Source: VRUE01 sp963747765 (lineage in GTDB: Bacteria > Actinomycetota > Thermoleophilia > Solirubrobacterales > 70-9). From it: a stretch of DNA of 64,000 bases. The notes beneath the pieces are model-generated. The model did not search any database, was not told the DNA's origin, and saw only the letters and a program-made list of their open reading frames with translations. Position numbers and translations under genes: made by a program. This document shows positions 8,858 to 17,336 of the stretch, piece after piece. Every line of letters starts with the position of its first letter. The stretch's first letter is position 1. The stretch is from the NCBI GenBank assembly GCA_963747765.1, contig CAVVGH010000008.1:248001-312000 (forward strand), in the 5' to 3' direction.

Positions 8858-10234
8858 CTAAAGGCCGGCGGCCTCGAGGAGCTTGAGCCACACCTCGCTG
8901 CGGGTTGGAAACGCGGCAACGGCGTGGCGCAGCTCTCGCAGCGGCATCTCGCTGACCACCGCGATCGTCGCGGCGTGCAGCAGCTCCACGGTCTCGAAGC
9001 CCGTGAACGTCGCTCCGACGACGGTCTGCGCGCCGCGGTCGACGACCAGCCGCGACGTTCCCCCGGTGCCCCTGCCGTAGAAGCTCGCGCCGGCCGTCCC
9101 GTCGGTCGGCACATCGACGGCGCGGGCGTCGATCCCGGCCTCCTCCGCCTGGGCGAGGGTCCGACCAACGGCCGCGACCTGGGGGTCGGTGAAGGTGACG
9201 CGAGGCAGGGCGGTGGATTCGGCGGTCGCCTCGGTGTCCCGTCCAAGCAGGTTCTCCGCCACGACCCAGGCCTGGTACTTGCCCATGTGGGTGAAGAGGG
9301 CGCGGCCGTTGACGTCGCCGATCGCGTAGAGCCAGTCGCGGCCGCCGACCCGGAGCCGATCGTCGGTCTCGAGGAAGCCACGCTCGCCGGGCTCGACTGC
9401 GGCGCGCTCCAGCCCGATGTCCTCGGTCCGCGGTCTGCGGCCAACGGCGACGAGGATCTCCGCCGCCTCGACCCGGCTGCCGTCGCCGAGCTCCACCGCC
9501 ACCCCGTCTCCTTCCGGAGCGACCCGCTCGGCCTGCACGCCGGTCCGTACGTCGACGCCGAAGCTGTCGCGCAGCGAGGCGGCAACCTGCTCGCCGGCGA
9601 ACGGCTCCTCGCGCGGCAGCAGCCGCTCCTCGCCCTCGACCAGGGTGACCGTCGTGCCAAGGGTCGACCACGCCTGGGCCAGCTCGGCGCCAACCGGGCC
9701 GCCGCCGAGGACCAGCAAGCTCGGAGGCGCCTCCTTTGCGGTCGTCCCATCGCGGTTGTTCCAGGCCTCGACCGAGCCGAGACCGTCGATCGGGGGCATT
9801 GCGGCGCCGCTGCCGGTGGCCACGACGACCGCTCGCCGCGCGACGAGCACGTCGTCGCCGACGGCCACCCGTCGCTCTCCGTCGAGGCGGCCCTCGCCTC
9901 GATACAGCTCGATCCCGTGCTCCTCCAGCCAGGGGAGCTGGCTGGAGTCGTCGAGGTCGTGGATCACCTCGTCGCGCCGGTTGAGGGCCGCCTGGGGGTT
10001 GAGCGCTCCGCGAGCCGCCTCCGCGACGCCTGGCACCCGGCGTGCCTCGCCCAGCAGCTCAGCGGGGCGCAGCAGGGCCTTCGACGGCATGCAGGCGTAG
10101 TAAGAGCACTCGCCGCCCACCAGGTGTCGCTCGACGATCGCCACGCTCAGGCCGCCGTCGGCCAGTCGGCCCGCACAGACCTCACCGGGTGCCCCCGCGC
10201 CAATCACGATCGCGTCGAATTCCCTCTCTGCCAT
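8858..10234 (-). CDS. Class I pyridine nucleotide-disulfide oxidoreductase
   Basis: 458 residues from ATG 10234 (MAEREFDAIV); a GTG 9 nt further upstream is also possible. FAD-binding GAGAPG is at residues 12-17. The redox-active pair is Cys43/Cys48 in the context GGECSYYACMPSK, spaced as in lipoamide dehydrogenase and mercuric reductase. The NAD(P) motif VLGGGPVGAELAQAW and the FAD motif YAIGDVNGRALFTH are also present. In the C-terminal dimerisation domain the usual active-site His of HPTxSE is replaced by Phe (AAFPTRSEVW), so it is probably not a classical lipoamide dehydrogenase. The gene is convergent with the HhH protein gene and divergent from tmRNA. Confidence 0.88.
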   Translation of the reverse strand: MAEREFDAIVIGAGAPGEVCAGRLADGGLSVAIVERHLVGGECSYYACMPSKALLRPAELLGEARRVPGVAEAARGALNPQAALNRRDEVIHDLDDSSQLPWLEEHGIELYRGEGRLDGERRVAVGDDVLVARRAVVVATGSGAAMPPIDGLGSVEAWNNRDGTTAKEAPPSLLVLGGGPVGAELAQAWSTLGTTVTLVEGEERLLPREEPFAGEQVAASLRDSFGVDVRTGVQAERVAPEGDGVAVELGDGSRVEAAEILVAVGRRPRTEDIGLERAAVEPGERGFLETDDRLRVGGRDWLYAIGDVNGRALFTHMGKYQAWVVAENLLGRDTEATAESTALPRVTFTDPQVAAVGRTLAQAEEAGIDARAVDVPTDGTAGASFYGRGTGGTSRLVVDRGAQTVVGATFTGFETVELLHAATIAVVSEMPLRELRHAVAAFPTRSEVWLKLLEAAGL

Positions 10235-10245
10235 CGCAAACACCG

Positions 10246-10251
10246 TACAAT
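10246..10251 (+). promoter_or_regulatory. Candidate -10 element of the tmRNA promoter
   Basis: TACAAT lies 18 nt before the first base of mature tmRNA, the right place for a -10 box if a short 5' leader is trimmed. No convincing -35 box was seen, and the element overlaps the start region of the divergent oxidoreductase gene. Confidence 0.4.
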
Positions 10252-10268
10252 TGAAGACGACATAGCAC

Positions 10269-10626
10269 GGGGGCGACAGGCTTCGACGTGGTCGATCCGT
10301 GCGAAAGGTTGCAGGTCGAGGTTGCCGGAGGCCTCGTTAAACCCCGGCACCAACCAATACGTGCGGACCATGAGTTCGCCCTCGCTGCTTAGTTAACGCT
10401 AAGTGAGTGAGAGTCGGCCCTCCCTCGCCCGCGGGGAGGGGCACCGGCTTCAATTGCGGGCTCACCCGGGCGGATCGCCCCGTCCGCCAGGGGACATTTC
10501 AGAGGGCTCTATCTCCCGCAGTGCCTGCCGGCGCGGACCCCGGGAGACGAGAATCAAGCGCCGGCTAAACCTGTAGAGACCTTCGCGCTACGGCTGCGGA
10601 CGCCGGTTCGATTCCGGCCGCCTCCA
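10269..10626 (+). ncRNA. ssrA: Transfer-messenger RNA (tmRNA)
   Basis: The 5' end GGGGGCG (10269-10275) pairs over 7 bp with CGCCTCC (10619-10625), followed by discriminator A; CCA is not encoded. The T-arm contains GGTTCGATTCC and the 5' tRNA-like part has the typical GACAGGCTTCGAC. The tag reading frame is 10363-10392 and gives ADHEFALAA followed by TAG. Its LAA end is the usual protease-recognition tail. The sequence AACCAATAC just before the resume codon parallels the AACCAAATAAGC context of mycobacterial tmRNA. The size of 358 nt is normal. It rescues ribosomes stalled on broken mRNA, with SmpB. Confidence 0.95.
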
Positions 10627-10664
10627 TCGCGACCCGCGGGCCCCCGGAGTAGATTCGCGGGTCC

Positions 10665-11348
10665 GTGGGCCACGTTTTCCTCCTTGCCTTCCTCGCCGCC
10701 CTGTACCCGACGCTGCTGGCGGCCACGACGGTGATGCTGATGCTGCCCCACCCGAAGCGCCTGCTGGTCGGCTATCTGCTCGGCGCGGCGACGACCAGCG
10801 TCACGCTCGGCCTGCTGATCGTCTTCACCCTGCGCAACTCGGACCTCGTGGAAACGACGAAGACCACGCTCGGGCCGGGTGCCGACATTGCCCTCGGCTG
10901 CCTGGCGCTGCTGATCGCTTTCGTGCTCGGCACCGGTCGCGACCGGCCGCTGGTCGAGCGGCGGCGAGACCGCAAGGCCGCCAGGGGCTCGCAGCGGCCG
11001 CCGCGCTGGCAGCAGCTGCTCGACCGCGGTTCTGCTCGCGTTACCTTTGCCGTCGGGGCCGTCCTCACCCTGCCCGGCGCCACCTACATCGCGGCGCTGT
11101 ACCGGATCGCCGACGAAGAGATGGCGGATCCGGCCACGATTGCTGTCATTCTCGCCTTCAACGCGATCATGCTGTTGCTGCTTGAGGTCCCGCTGCTCGC
11201 CTACACCTTCGCCCCGGAGTGGACCCCCCAGGCGATCGAGCGCTTCAAGGCCAAACTGCGCGAACGCGGCCGCGTCTGGGCGGTCCGCGTGGCGGGCGTC
11301 CTCGGTCTGTCGATGATCGCCCGCGGAGTCATCGCCCTGTTCGTTTGA
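10665..11348 (+). CDS. GAP-family (Sap, sulfolipid-1-addressing type) membrane protein
   Basis: 227 residues from a GTG start. There are six predicted membrane segments, with the early LAFLAALYPTLLAATTVMLMLPHPKRLLVGYLLGA pattern (read in pieces) and a charged cytoplasmic loop around residues 90-125. This matches the GAP family, which includes mycobacterial Sap and GplH-related proteins that help move glycolipids across the membrane. It stands alone between tmRNA and an ABC-F gene. The substrate is unknown. Confidence 0.75.
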   Translation: MGHVFLLAFLAALYPTLLAATTVMLMLPHPKRLLVGYLLGAATTSVTLGLLIVFTLRNSDLVETTKTTLGPGADIALGCLALLIAFVLGTGRDRPLVERRRDRKAARGSQRPPRWQQLLDRGSARVTFAVGAVLTLPGATYIAALYRIADEEMADPATIAVILAFNAIMLLLLEVPLLAYTFAPEWTPQAIERFKAKLRERGRVWAVRVAGVLGLSMIARGVIALFV

Positions 11349-11385
11349 GCGACGGCGGCCTCCGGCGCCTCGTAACGTAGGCGCG

Positions 11386-13278
11386 ATGGCGATCGCGATC
11401 GCAACCGGACTCGACATGCAGATGGGCGGCGAGCCCCTGTTCGAAGACGTCTCCTTCAAGCTCGAGCCGCGTGAGCGGATGACCCTCTCGGGCCGCAACG
11501 GCGCCGGCAAGTCGACCCTGCTGCGCCTGCTTGCCGGTGAGCTGACGCCCGACGCGGGCGGCCTCGTCCTGCAGAAGGGTGCCCGCGTTGCTCTGCACGA
11601 CCAGCGCCCGCCGCGCCGGGCCGAGGTCTCGCTGGGCGAGTACGTCTTCTCCGGTCGGACGGAGATGATCGAGACCGAGCACCAGCTGGAGCGGCTCGAG
11701 GCGGCGATGGCCGGCGGCGAAGCCGACGAGGAGACGCTGAACGCCTACGCCGCCGCCCAGCAGCGATTCGAGCACGGCGGTGGCTACCGCTGGCGCGACG
11801 AGGTGCTCGCCGTGCTGCACGGGCTCGGCTTCGGGGGCAGGGAGGCGGAGCGTCCGCTCTCGACCTTCTCCGGCGGTGAGCTGACCCGCGCCTCGCTGGC
11901 CCGGGCGCTGGCTGCGCGCCCCGACCTGTTGCTGCTCGACGAGCCGACCAATCACCTCGACATCCCGTCGCTGGAGTGGCTGGAGCGCCACCTGATCGAT
12001 CTCGACGCGGCCGTGGTCCTCGTCGCCCACGACCGCTGGTTCCTCGAGGCGGTCGGGACATCGGTGCTGGAGCTCGAGGGGAGACGGGGACGCTTCTTCG
12101 CCGGTCCCTGGCACGCCTGGCGCAGGGAGCAGGCGGCGCGCGAAATCGCCCGCGGCAAGGCGATCGAGCGCCAGGAGGCGGAGATCGCTCGCATGGAGCG
12201 CTTCGTCGAGCGCTTCCGTTACAAGGCGACCAAGGCGCGCCAGGCACAGTCGCGGTTGAAGCAGATCGAGAGGGTCAGGCGCGACGGCGTGAAGGCCGAA
12301 CGCAGCGACGCCCGCGGCCTGCGCTTCTCTTTTGTCAAACCCGAGCGGCCCGGCCGCGTCGTGCTGAAACTCGTCGGAGCGACGATCGAGGTGCCCGGTC
12401 GCACCCTGCTCGCCGACGCGAGCCTCGAAGTCGAGCGCGGCGAGCACGTCGTCGTCGTCGGCCCCAACGGCGCCGGCAAGACAACCCTGATCGAGACGCT
12501 GGCCGGGCGGCGCGAGCCGGCCGCCGGCTCGGTGCGGCACGGCCACAACGTCAAGGTTGGCTACCTCTCCCAGCACGCCGACACGGCGGCGGGAGAGGGA
12601 ACAGTGCTCGATGCCGCCCAGCGCGAGACCGGCCTCAGCGGGCAGAAGGCGCGCGACCTGCTCGGTGGCTTCATCTTCTCCGGGGCGGACGTCGACAAGC
12701 AGCTGAGCGACATCTCCGGCGGCGAGCAACGGCGCCTCTCACTGGCGATCCTGGTCGCCTCCGGCGCCAACGTGCTGATCCTCGACGAGCCGACGAACCA
12801 TCTCGACATCGAGAGCCGCGAGGCGCTTGAGGATGCACTGCGTGCCTTCGAGGGCGCCGTCGTGCTCGTCTCTCACGACCGCGCGCTCCTGGATGCGGTT
12901 GGCAGCCGCACGATTCTCTGCGAGGACGGCGAGCTGCGCTCGCACCAGAGTGGCTGGGCGGAGTACCAGCGGGCGCGCGACGAACGCGAAGCCGCCGCCG
13001 GGGCGGCTGTTCGCGCGGCGAAGCCGGCGCCCGCCTCGGCAGCCCGGCGCGACAGCGCTCGGGCGGCGAAGAAGGCGGCACGAAAAGCGGGGCGCCTGAC
13101 CGAGCGGATCGAGCAGGCGGAGGCCGCCCTGCGCGAGGTCGAGGAGGAGCTGTCCGACCCGAAAGCGTGGTCGAGCCAGGGCCGGGCGGAGCGTGCCGAA
13201 GCGCGTCACGCGCAGGCGAAGCGGGCCGTGGCAGAGCTCTACGAGCAGTGGGAAGCGGCCGAAGCCGACGCCGGATGA
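11386..13278 (+). CDS. ABC-F family ATP-binding protein
   Basis: 630 residues with two ATPase domains and no membrane domain. Walker A motifs are GRNGAGKST and GPNGAGKTT; signatures are FSGGELTRASLA and ISGGEQRRLSLA; both Walker B regions read LDEPTNHLDI. A charged inter-domain linker (RMERFVERFRYKATKARQAQ) and a C-terminal coiled coil (ERIEQAEAALREVEEEL) are present, as in Uup/Ettα-type proteins that act on ribosomes. It could be a translation factor or confer ribosome-protection resistance; sequence alone does not decide. Confidence 0.92.
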   Translation: MAIAIATGLDMQMGGEPLFEDVSFKLEPRERMTLSGRNGAGKSTLLRLLAGELTPDAGGLVLQKGARVALHDQRPPRRAEVSLGEYVFSGRTEMIETEHQLERLEAAMAGGEADEETLNAYAAAQQRFEHGGGYRWRDEVLAVLHGLGFGGREAERPLSTFSGGELTRASLARALAARPDLLLLDEPTNHLDIPSLEWLERHLIDLDAAVVLVAHDRWFLEAVGTSVLELEGRRGRFFAGPWHAWRREQAAREIARGKAIERQEAEIARMERFVERFRYKATKARQAQSRLKQIERVRRDGVKAERSDARGLRFSFVKPERPGRVVLKLVGATIEVPGRTLLADASLEVERGEHVVVVGPNGAGKTTLIETLAGRREPAAGSVRHGHNVKVGYLSQHADTAAGEGTVLDAAQRETGLSGQKARDLLGGFIFSGADVDKQLSDISGGEQRRLSLAILVASGANVLILDEPTNHLDIESREALEDALRAFEGAVVLVSHDRALLDAVGSRTILCEDGELRSHQSGWAEYQRARDEREAAAGAAVRAAKPAPASAARRDSARAAKKAARKAGRLTERIEQAEAALREVEEELSDPKAWSSQGRAERAEARHAQAKRAVAELYEQWEAAEADAG

Positions 13279-13322
13279 ACTTAGCGCACCGATGCGCTTC
13301 TTTGCTCCGGCCGCTCCAGCCG

Positions 13323-13369
13323 CTCCGTTCGTCATTTGTACCGCCCAGCGACACAAAGAGCGAACGGAG
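13323..13369. repeat. 47-bp palindromic repeat, copy 1
   Basis: It starts CTCCGTTCG and ends CGAACGGAG; the arms continue as imperfect pairing through the TTTGT/ACAAA motifs around a GC-rich loop (ccgcccagcg). The near-identical copy 2 is at 13393-13439 and copy 3 at 19876-19922. Confidence 0.9.
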
Positions 13370-13392
13370 TCTCGATCCGGCGACCCCAACCG

Positions 13393-13613
13393 CTCCGTTC
13401 GTCATTTGTACCGCTCAGCGACACAAAGAGCGAACGGAGTTCGTATCCGCCTCGATCCTGCCTTTTTCGACCGCGTCTTCGCGTAAGTGCTCCGCCGAAG
13501 GCCTTCATCCTCTGGAACGGTCTTCACCAAAGCTCCTGACCGCCCGGGCCCCACACAGCCTCCCCCTGTTTGCCCTCCACACCTGCGAGTAGGAGGGCAA
13601 ACAGGGAGAGGCT
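13393..13613. repeat. Dispersed composite repeat, copy A (47-bp palindrome plus 22-bp-arm hairpin)
   Basis: It begins with the 47-bp palindrome (13393-13439), continues through a conserved segment that includes TTCGTATCCGCCTCG and CTTCATCCTCTGG, and ends in a hairpin whose 22-nt arms at 13557-13578 and 13592-13613 differ at one position, around a 13-nt loop. Copy B at 19876-20057 follows the same order of blocks. The hairpin could also act as a bidirectional terminator for the two converging genes. Confidence 0.85.
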
Positions 13614-13717
13614 GTTTGTCTCATCGATCATCAAAGGGACGGGCTGTCGCTCTCATCAATCGACGAGGGGTTCGTCTCGGGTCCGCCAGAGCCGTTTCGA
13701 GCACTGCGCTCAGTGAG

Positions 13718-15085
13718 TCAGGAGGCTTGGGGAGCGGGAAGCGGTCGGTCGAGCTTGACCAGCGCACCCCTGGCCGGAGCGACGGTGATGTTGCGGATCC
13801 TCGCCCGCTCGGGCTTCGGAGAGGGGGCCGTGAGCTGGGCGCGCTCGAGGATCGCGCGCAGCACGACCCGCATCTCGTATTCCGCGAATGCCGCACCGAT
13901 GCAGCGGCGCACGCCGCCACCGAACGGGATCCAGGCGTAGTTATCGATGCGGCCGGCGAGGAAGCGCTCCGGGCGGAACTCCTGCGGGTCGGGGAAGAGG
14001 CGCGCGTCGTAGTGGAGCGCCGAACCCGCCGGGAAGACGAAGGTGCCGGCCGGCAGCTCGTAGCCGCCGATTTGCAGCGGCGCGGTCAGCTTGCGCGCCA
14101 CGTCGACGATCACCGGCCGCGCGCGCAGGGTCTCCTTGACCGTCGCTTCGAGGTAGTCCTCCTCGCCGGCGGCGATCGACTCGCGCAGGCGGGTCAGGAC
14201 CCGCGGGTTGCGCAACAGGCGCTCCATTGCCCAGGCCAGAGCTGTCGCGGTCGTCTCATGGCCGGCCGCCAGGACTGTGACCAGCTCGTCGCGCAGCTCC
14301 TCGTCGCTCATCGGGCTGCCGTCCTCATGGCGGGCACGCAGCAGCAGCGACAGCACGCTGTCCGGATCTGCCTCGCCGCTCCCCGTCTCCTGGCGGCGCA
14401 GGGCGATCTCCTCGTAGATGAACTCGTCGAGTGCCCGCCGCGCCCGGAGGAAGCGGGCCCAGGGGCTCCAGCGGCCGAGGTCGCGGCGCAGCCAGGGGAA
14501 GTGGACGACCGGCTCGACCCGGCGGCTGAAGGCGTCGACCAGCCGCTCGGCACGCTCGAAGCGCTCCTCGTCGTGGACACCAAAGAGGGCGCGCAGGATG
14601 ACCGCCAGGGTGATCCGCTGGGTGTGGGGGCGCAGCGCAAACGGCTCGCCGACCGGCCAGCTCTCCATCTCACTCAGCGTCACCTCGCGGATCGTCTCGC
14701 CGTAGCGGCGGATTCGCTCGCCGTGGAAGGGCGGCAGCAACAGCTTGCGTTGCTGCATGTGGGGCGCCTCGTCGAGGGTGAGCACGGAGTTCGGGCCCAG
14801 CGCCGGCTCCAGAACGGTCGCGTTTGCCTCGCCGGCGTGGAACTGCTCGGGCGAGCCGGTGAACACCTCTTTGACCAGAACCGGGTCGGCCAGGTAGACG
14901 ATCCGACCGACCACCGGAAAGGGGACCGCGAAGAGGTCGCCGTAACGGCGCTGGAGCTGGGTGAGAAAGCCGTACGGGTCGCGCGCGTAGCGCAGTCCCT
15001 GCACGAAGGCCGGTCCCCTCGGCCCGGGAGGCATGCAGGGCGAGCACGCCGCCGCTCGGTGTGGAATGGCCGTCTGCTCCACCAT
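13718..15085 (-). CDS. Cytochrome P450
   Basis: 455 residues from ATG 15085 (MVEQTAIPHR), preceded by agggtcggg; upstream in-frame starts lie in low-quality sequence. The I-helix oxygen-activation motif is AGHETT, the K-helix ExxR is ETLR, PERF follows, and the haem-binding loop is FGGGVRRCIGAAFA with Cys395 as the likely thiolate ligand. The proline-rich start MPPGPRGPA is typical of soluble and membrane-associated P450s. The substrate is unknown and no ferredoxin or reductase gene is adjacent. It lies 43 nt downstream of purU on the same strand. Confidence 0.93.
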   Translation of the reverse strand: MVEQTAIPHRAAACSPCMPPGPRGPAFVQGLRYARDPYGFLTQLQRRYGDLFAVPFPVVGRIVYLADPVLVKEVFTGSPEQFHAGEANATVLEPALGPNSVLTLDEAPHMQQRKLLLPPFHGERIRRYGETIREVTLSEMESWPVGEPFALRPHTQRITLAVILRALFGVHDEERFERAERLVDAFSRRVEPVVHFPWLRRDLGRWSPWARFLRARRALDEFIYEEIALRRQETGSGEADPDSVLSLLLRARHEDGSPMSDEELRDELVTVLAAGHETTATALAWAMERLLRNPRVLTRLRESIAAGEEDYLEATVKETLRARPVIVDVARKLTAPLQIGGYELPAGTFVFPAGSALHYDARLFPDPQEFRPERFLAGRIDNYAWIPFGGGVRRCIGAAFAEYEMRVVLRAILERAQLTAPSPKPERARIRNITVAPARGALVKLDRPLPAPQAS

Positions 15086-15128
15086 CCCGACCCTATGCGA
15101 TCGGCTGGCCGGGCAGCCAGGGCTGGGG

Positions 15129-15956
15129 TTAGAAGACGATCGTTCGGGGGCCGTCGAGCAGCACCCGGTCCTCGAGGTGCGCCTTGACGGCTCGGGCCAG
15201 GACAAGGCGCTCGATGTCGCGCCCGATTCGCATCAGGTCGTCGACCTCGTCGCGGTGACTGACGCGGGTCACGTCCTGGTCGATGATCGGCCCGGCGTCG
15301 AGATTCTCGGTGACGTAGTGGGCGGTGGCTCCAATCAGCTTGACGCCGCGCTCGTGGGCGCGCAGATAGGGGTCGGCACCGATGAAGGCCGGCAGGAAGC
15401 TGTGGTGGATGTTGATCGCCGGGGCGCCGACCCGCTCCAGGAATCCCGCCGAGAGGATCTGCATGTAGCGGGCCAGGACGAGCAGGTCGATGTCGCCGCC
15501 GAGCAGCTCGAGGGCCTGCCGCTCGGCCTCGTCCTTGCGCCCCACCTCGACCGGGATGTGGTGGTAGGGAAGGCCGAGTGAGGCAACCTGCTCGGCTTGC
15601 TCGGGATGGTTCGAGATGACGGCGACGATGTCGCCTTCCAGCTCGCCGCTGCGCCAGCGCCACAGCAGGTCGGAGAGGCAGTGGTCCTCGCGCGAAACCA
15701 TGATCGCAATCCGTTGGCGCTCGTTCGCCTCGGCGAAGCGGTGCTCCATCTGGAGCGGCCCTGCGACCTCCTCGTCGAAGCGCCGGTACAGGGCCTCGCG
15801 CCTGTCCTCGGTCGCCGAGTCGAAGACCATTCGCATGAACAGCCGCCCCTCGCCGCTGGAGTGCTGGTCGGCGTCGACGATGTTCAGGCCGGCGTCGGCG
15901 AGGAAGCCGCTGACCGCGGCGATCAGTCCCGGCTGGTCGGGGCAGGCAAGCAGCAA
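15129..15956 (-). CDS. purU: Formyltetrahydrofolate deformylase PurU
   Basis: An N-terminal ACT domain (LLACPDQPGLIAAVSGFLAD) is followed by a formyl-transferase fold with catalytic Asn/His in NIHHSFLPAFIGADPY and Asp in TENLDAGPIIDQD. The enzyme hydrolyses 10-formyl-THF to formate and THF, supplying formate for purine synthesis and balancing one-carbon pools. The start is uncertain: no ATG or GTG occurs in frame where the family normally begins, so I use TTG at 15956, giving 275 residues; family members are usually 280-290. The divergent permease starts only 34-52 nt away. Confidence 0.9.
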   Translation of the reverse strand: MLLACPDQPGLIAAVSGFLADAGLNIVDADQHSSGEGRLFMRMVFDSATEDRREALYRRFDEEVAGPLQMEHRFAEANERQRIAIMVSREDHCLSDLLWRWRSGELEGDIVAVISNHPEQAEQVASLGLPYHHIPVEVGRKDEAERQALELLGGDIDLLVLARYMQILSAGFLERVGAPAINIHHSFLPAFIGADPYLRAHERGVKLIGATAHYVTENLDAGPIIDQDVTRVSHRDEVDDLMRIGRDIERLVLARAVKAHLEDRVLLDGPRTIVF

Positions 15957-16007
15957 CCGCGATGTCGAAGGTTGGCCGACGATGCCGGGATGATTGCGGG
16001 TGCCGCG

Positions 16008-17336
16008 ATGATCCGCAGCGAGCCCACGCCCACCGCACGCCGCACCGCATACCACCCGCGGGCCCACGCCCGCCGGCGCCGGGGCGAACGCCTCGGCCTC
16101 CGCGAGGCCTGTGCGATGGCGATCGGCGGCATGATCGGCGGCGGGATCTTCAGTGTCCTTGGGGTCACGATCGGCCTCGCGGGGCACCTCGCCTTCGCCG
16201 CCTTCCTGATCGGCGGGGTGATCGCTGCCCTGACCGCCCATGCCTTCGCGCGCCTTGCGCTGGCCTCCGGGCACTCGGGCGGCCCCTTCGCCTACCTGCG
16301 CGAGGAGGGCCACGAAGGAGCCGCCGCCTGGGTCGCCTGGCTGCTGATTGTGGGATATGTCTTCGCGCTGGCCGTCTACGCGTTCACCTTCGGCCACTAC
16401 CTCGCCCACGCGCTCGGCGCGCCGATCCTGGTGGCCCGGTTGAGCGGCGTTGCCGTGCTCGGCGTCTTCGTCGCCGTCAACCTGCGTGGGGTGACGACCT
16501 CGGGCCTGACCGAGGACCTGGTGGTGCTCGTCAAGCTGGTTGTGCTCGGTGGGATCGCCGTGGTTGGAGTGGGGATGCTGTCGCCGGACCGCCTCACCCC
16601 GCTCGACAACCGCGGCCTGCTCGGCGTCTTCCTGGGCGCCTCGCTGATCTTCGTCGCCTACGAGGGCTTCGAGCTGCTGCCCTACGATTACGACGACCTC
16701 GACCGCCCGCGGCGCACCCTGCCGCGCGCTCTCTACCTCTCGGTCGCCGTGGTAATCGTCGTCTACGTGGCGGTGACCCTGGCCTCGCAGATGCTCGTCC
16801 CCGACCGGCTGCTCGCCGAACAGAAGGAGGTCGCCTTCGCGGTGGTCGGCAAGGAGGCGCTGGGAGGCTTCGGCCTCTGGGCGGCAACGGTGGGGGCGGT
16901 CTTCTCGACCAGCTCGGCGATCAACGCGACGCTCTTCTCCACCGCTCGCCTGATTCGCGACGTCAGCACCGCGGGCGAGCTGCCCACCGCACTCGCTCGG
17001 GAACGCGGCGGGCTGCCCACGGTGGCGCTGGTCTGGATCGCCCTGCTGGCTGCCGGCTTCTCGCTGTTGCCGGGCGTGACCGAGGTCGTCGCCTTCGGCT
17101 CGCTGACCTTTCTCCTCGTGTTCGGCCTGGTCAACCTGATGCACGCCCGTCACACTGCCTCGCCCGGGATCGATCGCGCCCTTGCCTGGGCCGGCGGCGC
17201 GCTCTGCTTCGCGGCGGCGGCCGGGCTGCTCTTCGAGCTGACGCGGTCCGATCGGCCCGCGCTTGCCCTGATCGCCGCCTGCGTGCTGGCCGTGGGAGCG
17301 GCCCGCATCGCCTTCGTGAGGTCGCGCAATGCATAG
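16008..17336 (+). CDS. APC-family amino acid permease
   Basis: 442 residues with about 12 membrane segments. The first carries the APC signature GGMIGGGIFSVLGV, which forms the unwound substrate-binding helix. ATG 16008 is preferred; ATG 15990 is also in frame. It is divergent from purU and its stop overlaps the start of the P-type ATPase by 8 nt, so the two transporters are in one operon. The substrate is not predictable beyond amino acids or related amines. Confidence 0.88.
   Translation: MIRSEPTPTARRTAYHPRAHARRRRGERLGLREACAMAIGGMIGGGIFSVLGVTIGLAGHLAFAAFLIGGVIAALTAHAFARLALASGHSGGPFAYLREEGHEGAAAWVAWLLIVGYVFALAVYAFTFGHYLAHALGAPILVARLSGVAVLGVFVAVNLRGVTTSGLTEDLVVLVKLVVLGGIAVVGVGMLSPDRLTPLDNRGLLGVFLGASLIFVAYEGFELLPYDYDDLDRPRRTLPRALYLSVAVVIVVYVAVTLASQMLVPDRLLAEQKEVAFAVVGKEALGGFGLWAATVGAVFSTSSAINATLFSTARLIRDVSTAGELPTALARERGGLPTVALVWIALLAAGFSLLPGVTEVVAFGSLTFLLVFGLVNLMHARHTASPGIDRALAWAGGALCFAAAAGLLFELTRSDRPALALIAACVLAVGAARIAFVRSRNA

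Larger units (their letters stand above)
13279..13717. other. Intergenic region rich in palindromic repeats
   Basis: About 440 bp without a gene between the ABC-F gene and the P450 gene, which converge here. It holds two copies of a 47-bp palindromic element, a longer unit shared with 19876-20057, and a near-perfect hairpin at 13557-13613. The short open frames through it translate the repeats in shifting frames and show no protein-like character. From 13614 to 13717 I see nothing. Confidence 0.8.

Noticed and set aside
13336..13592. Short open frames translating the 47-bp palindromes (CTAQRHKERTE-type peptides)
   Set aside because: The same peptide appears in different frames because the DNA is repeated; there is no codon bias, ribosome-binding site or family match.
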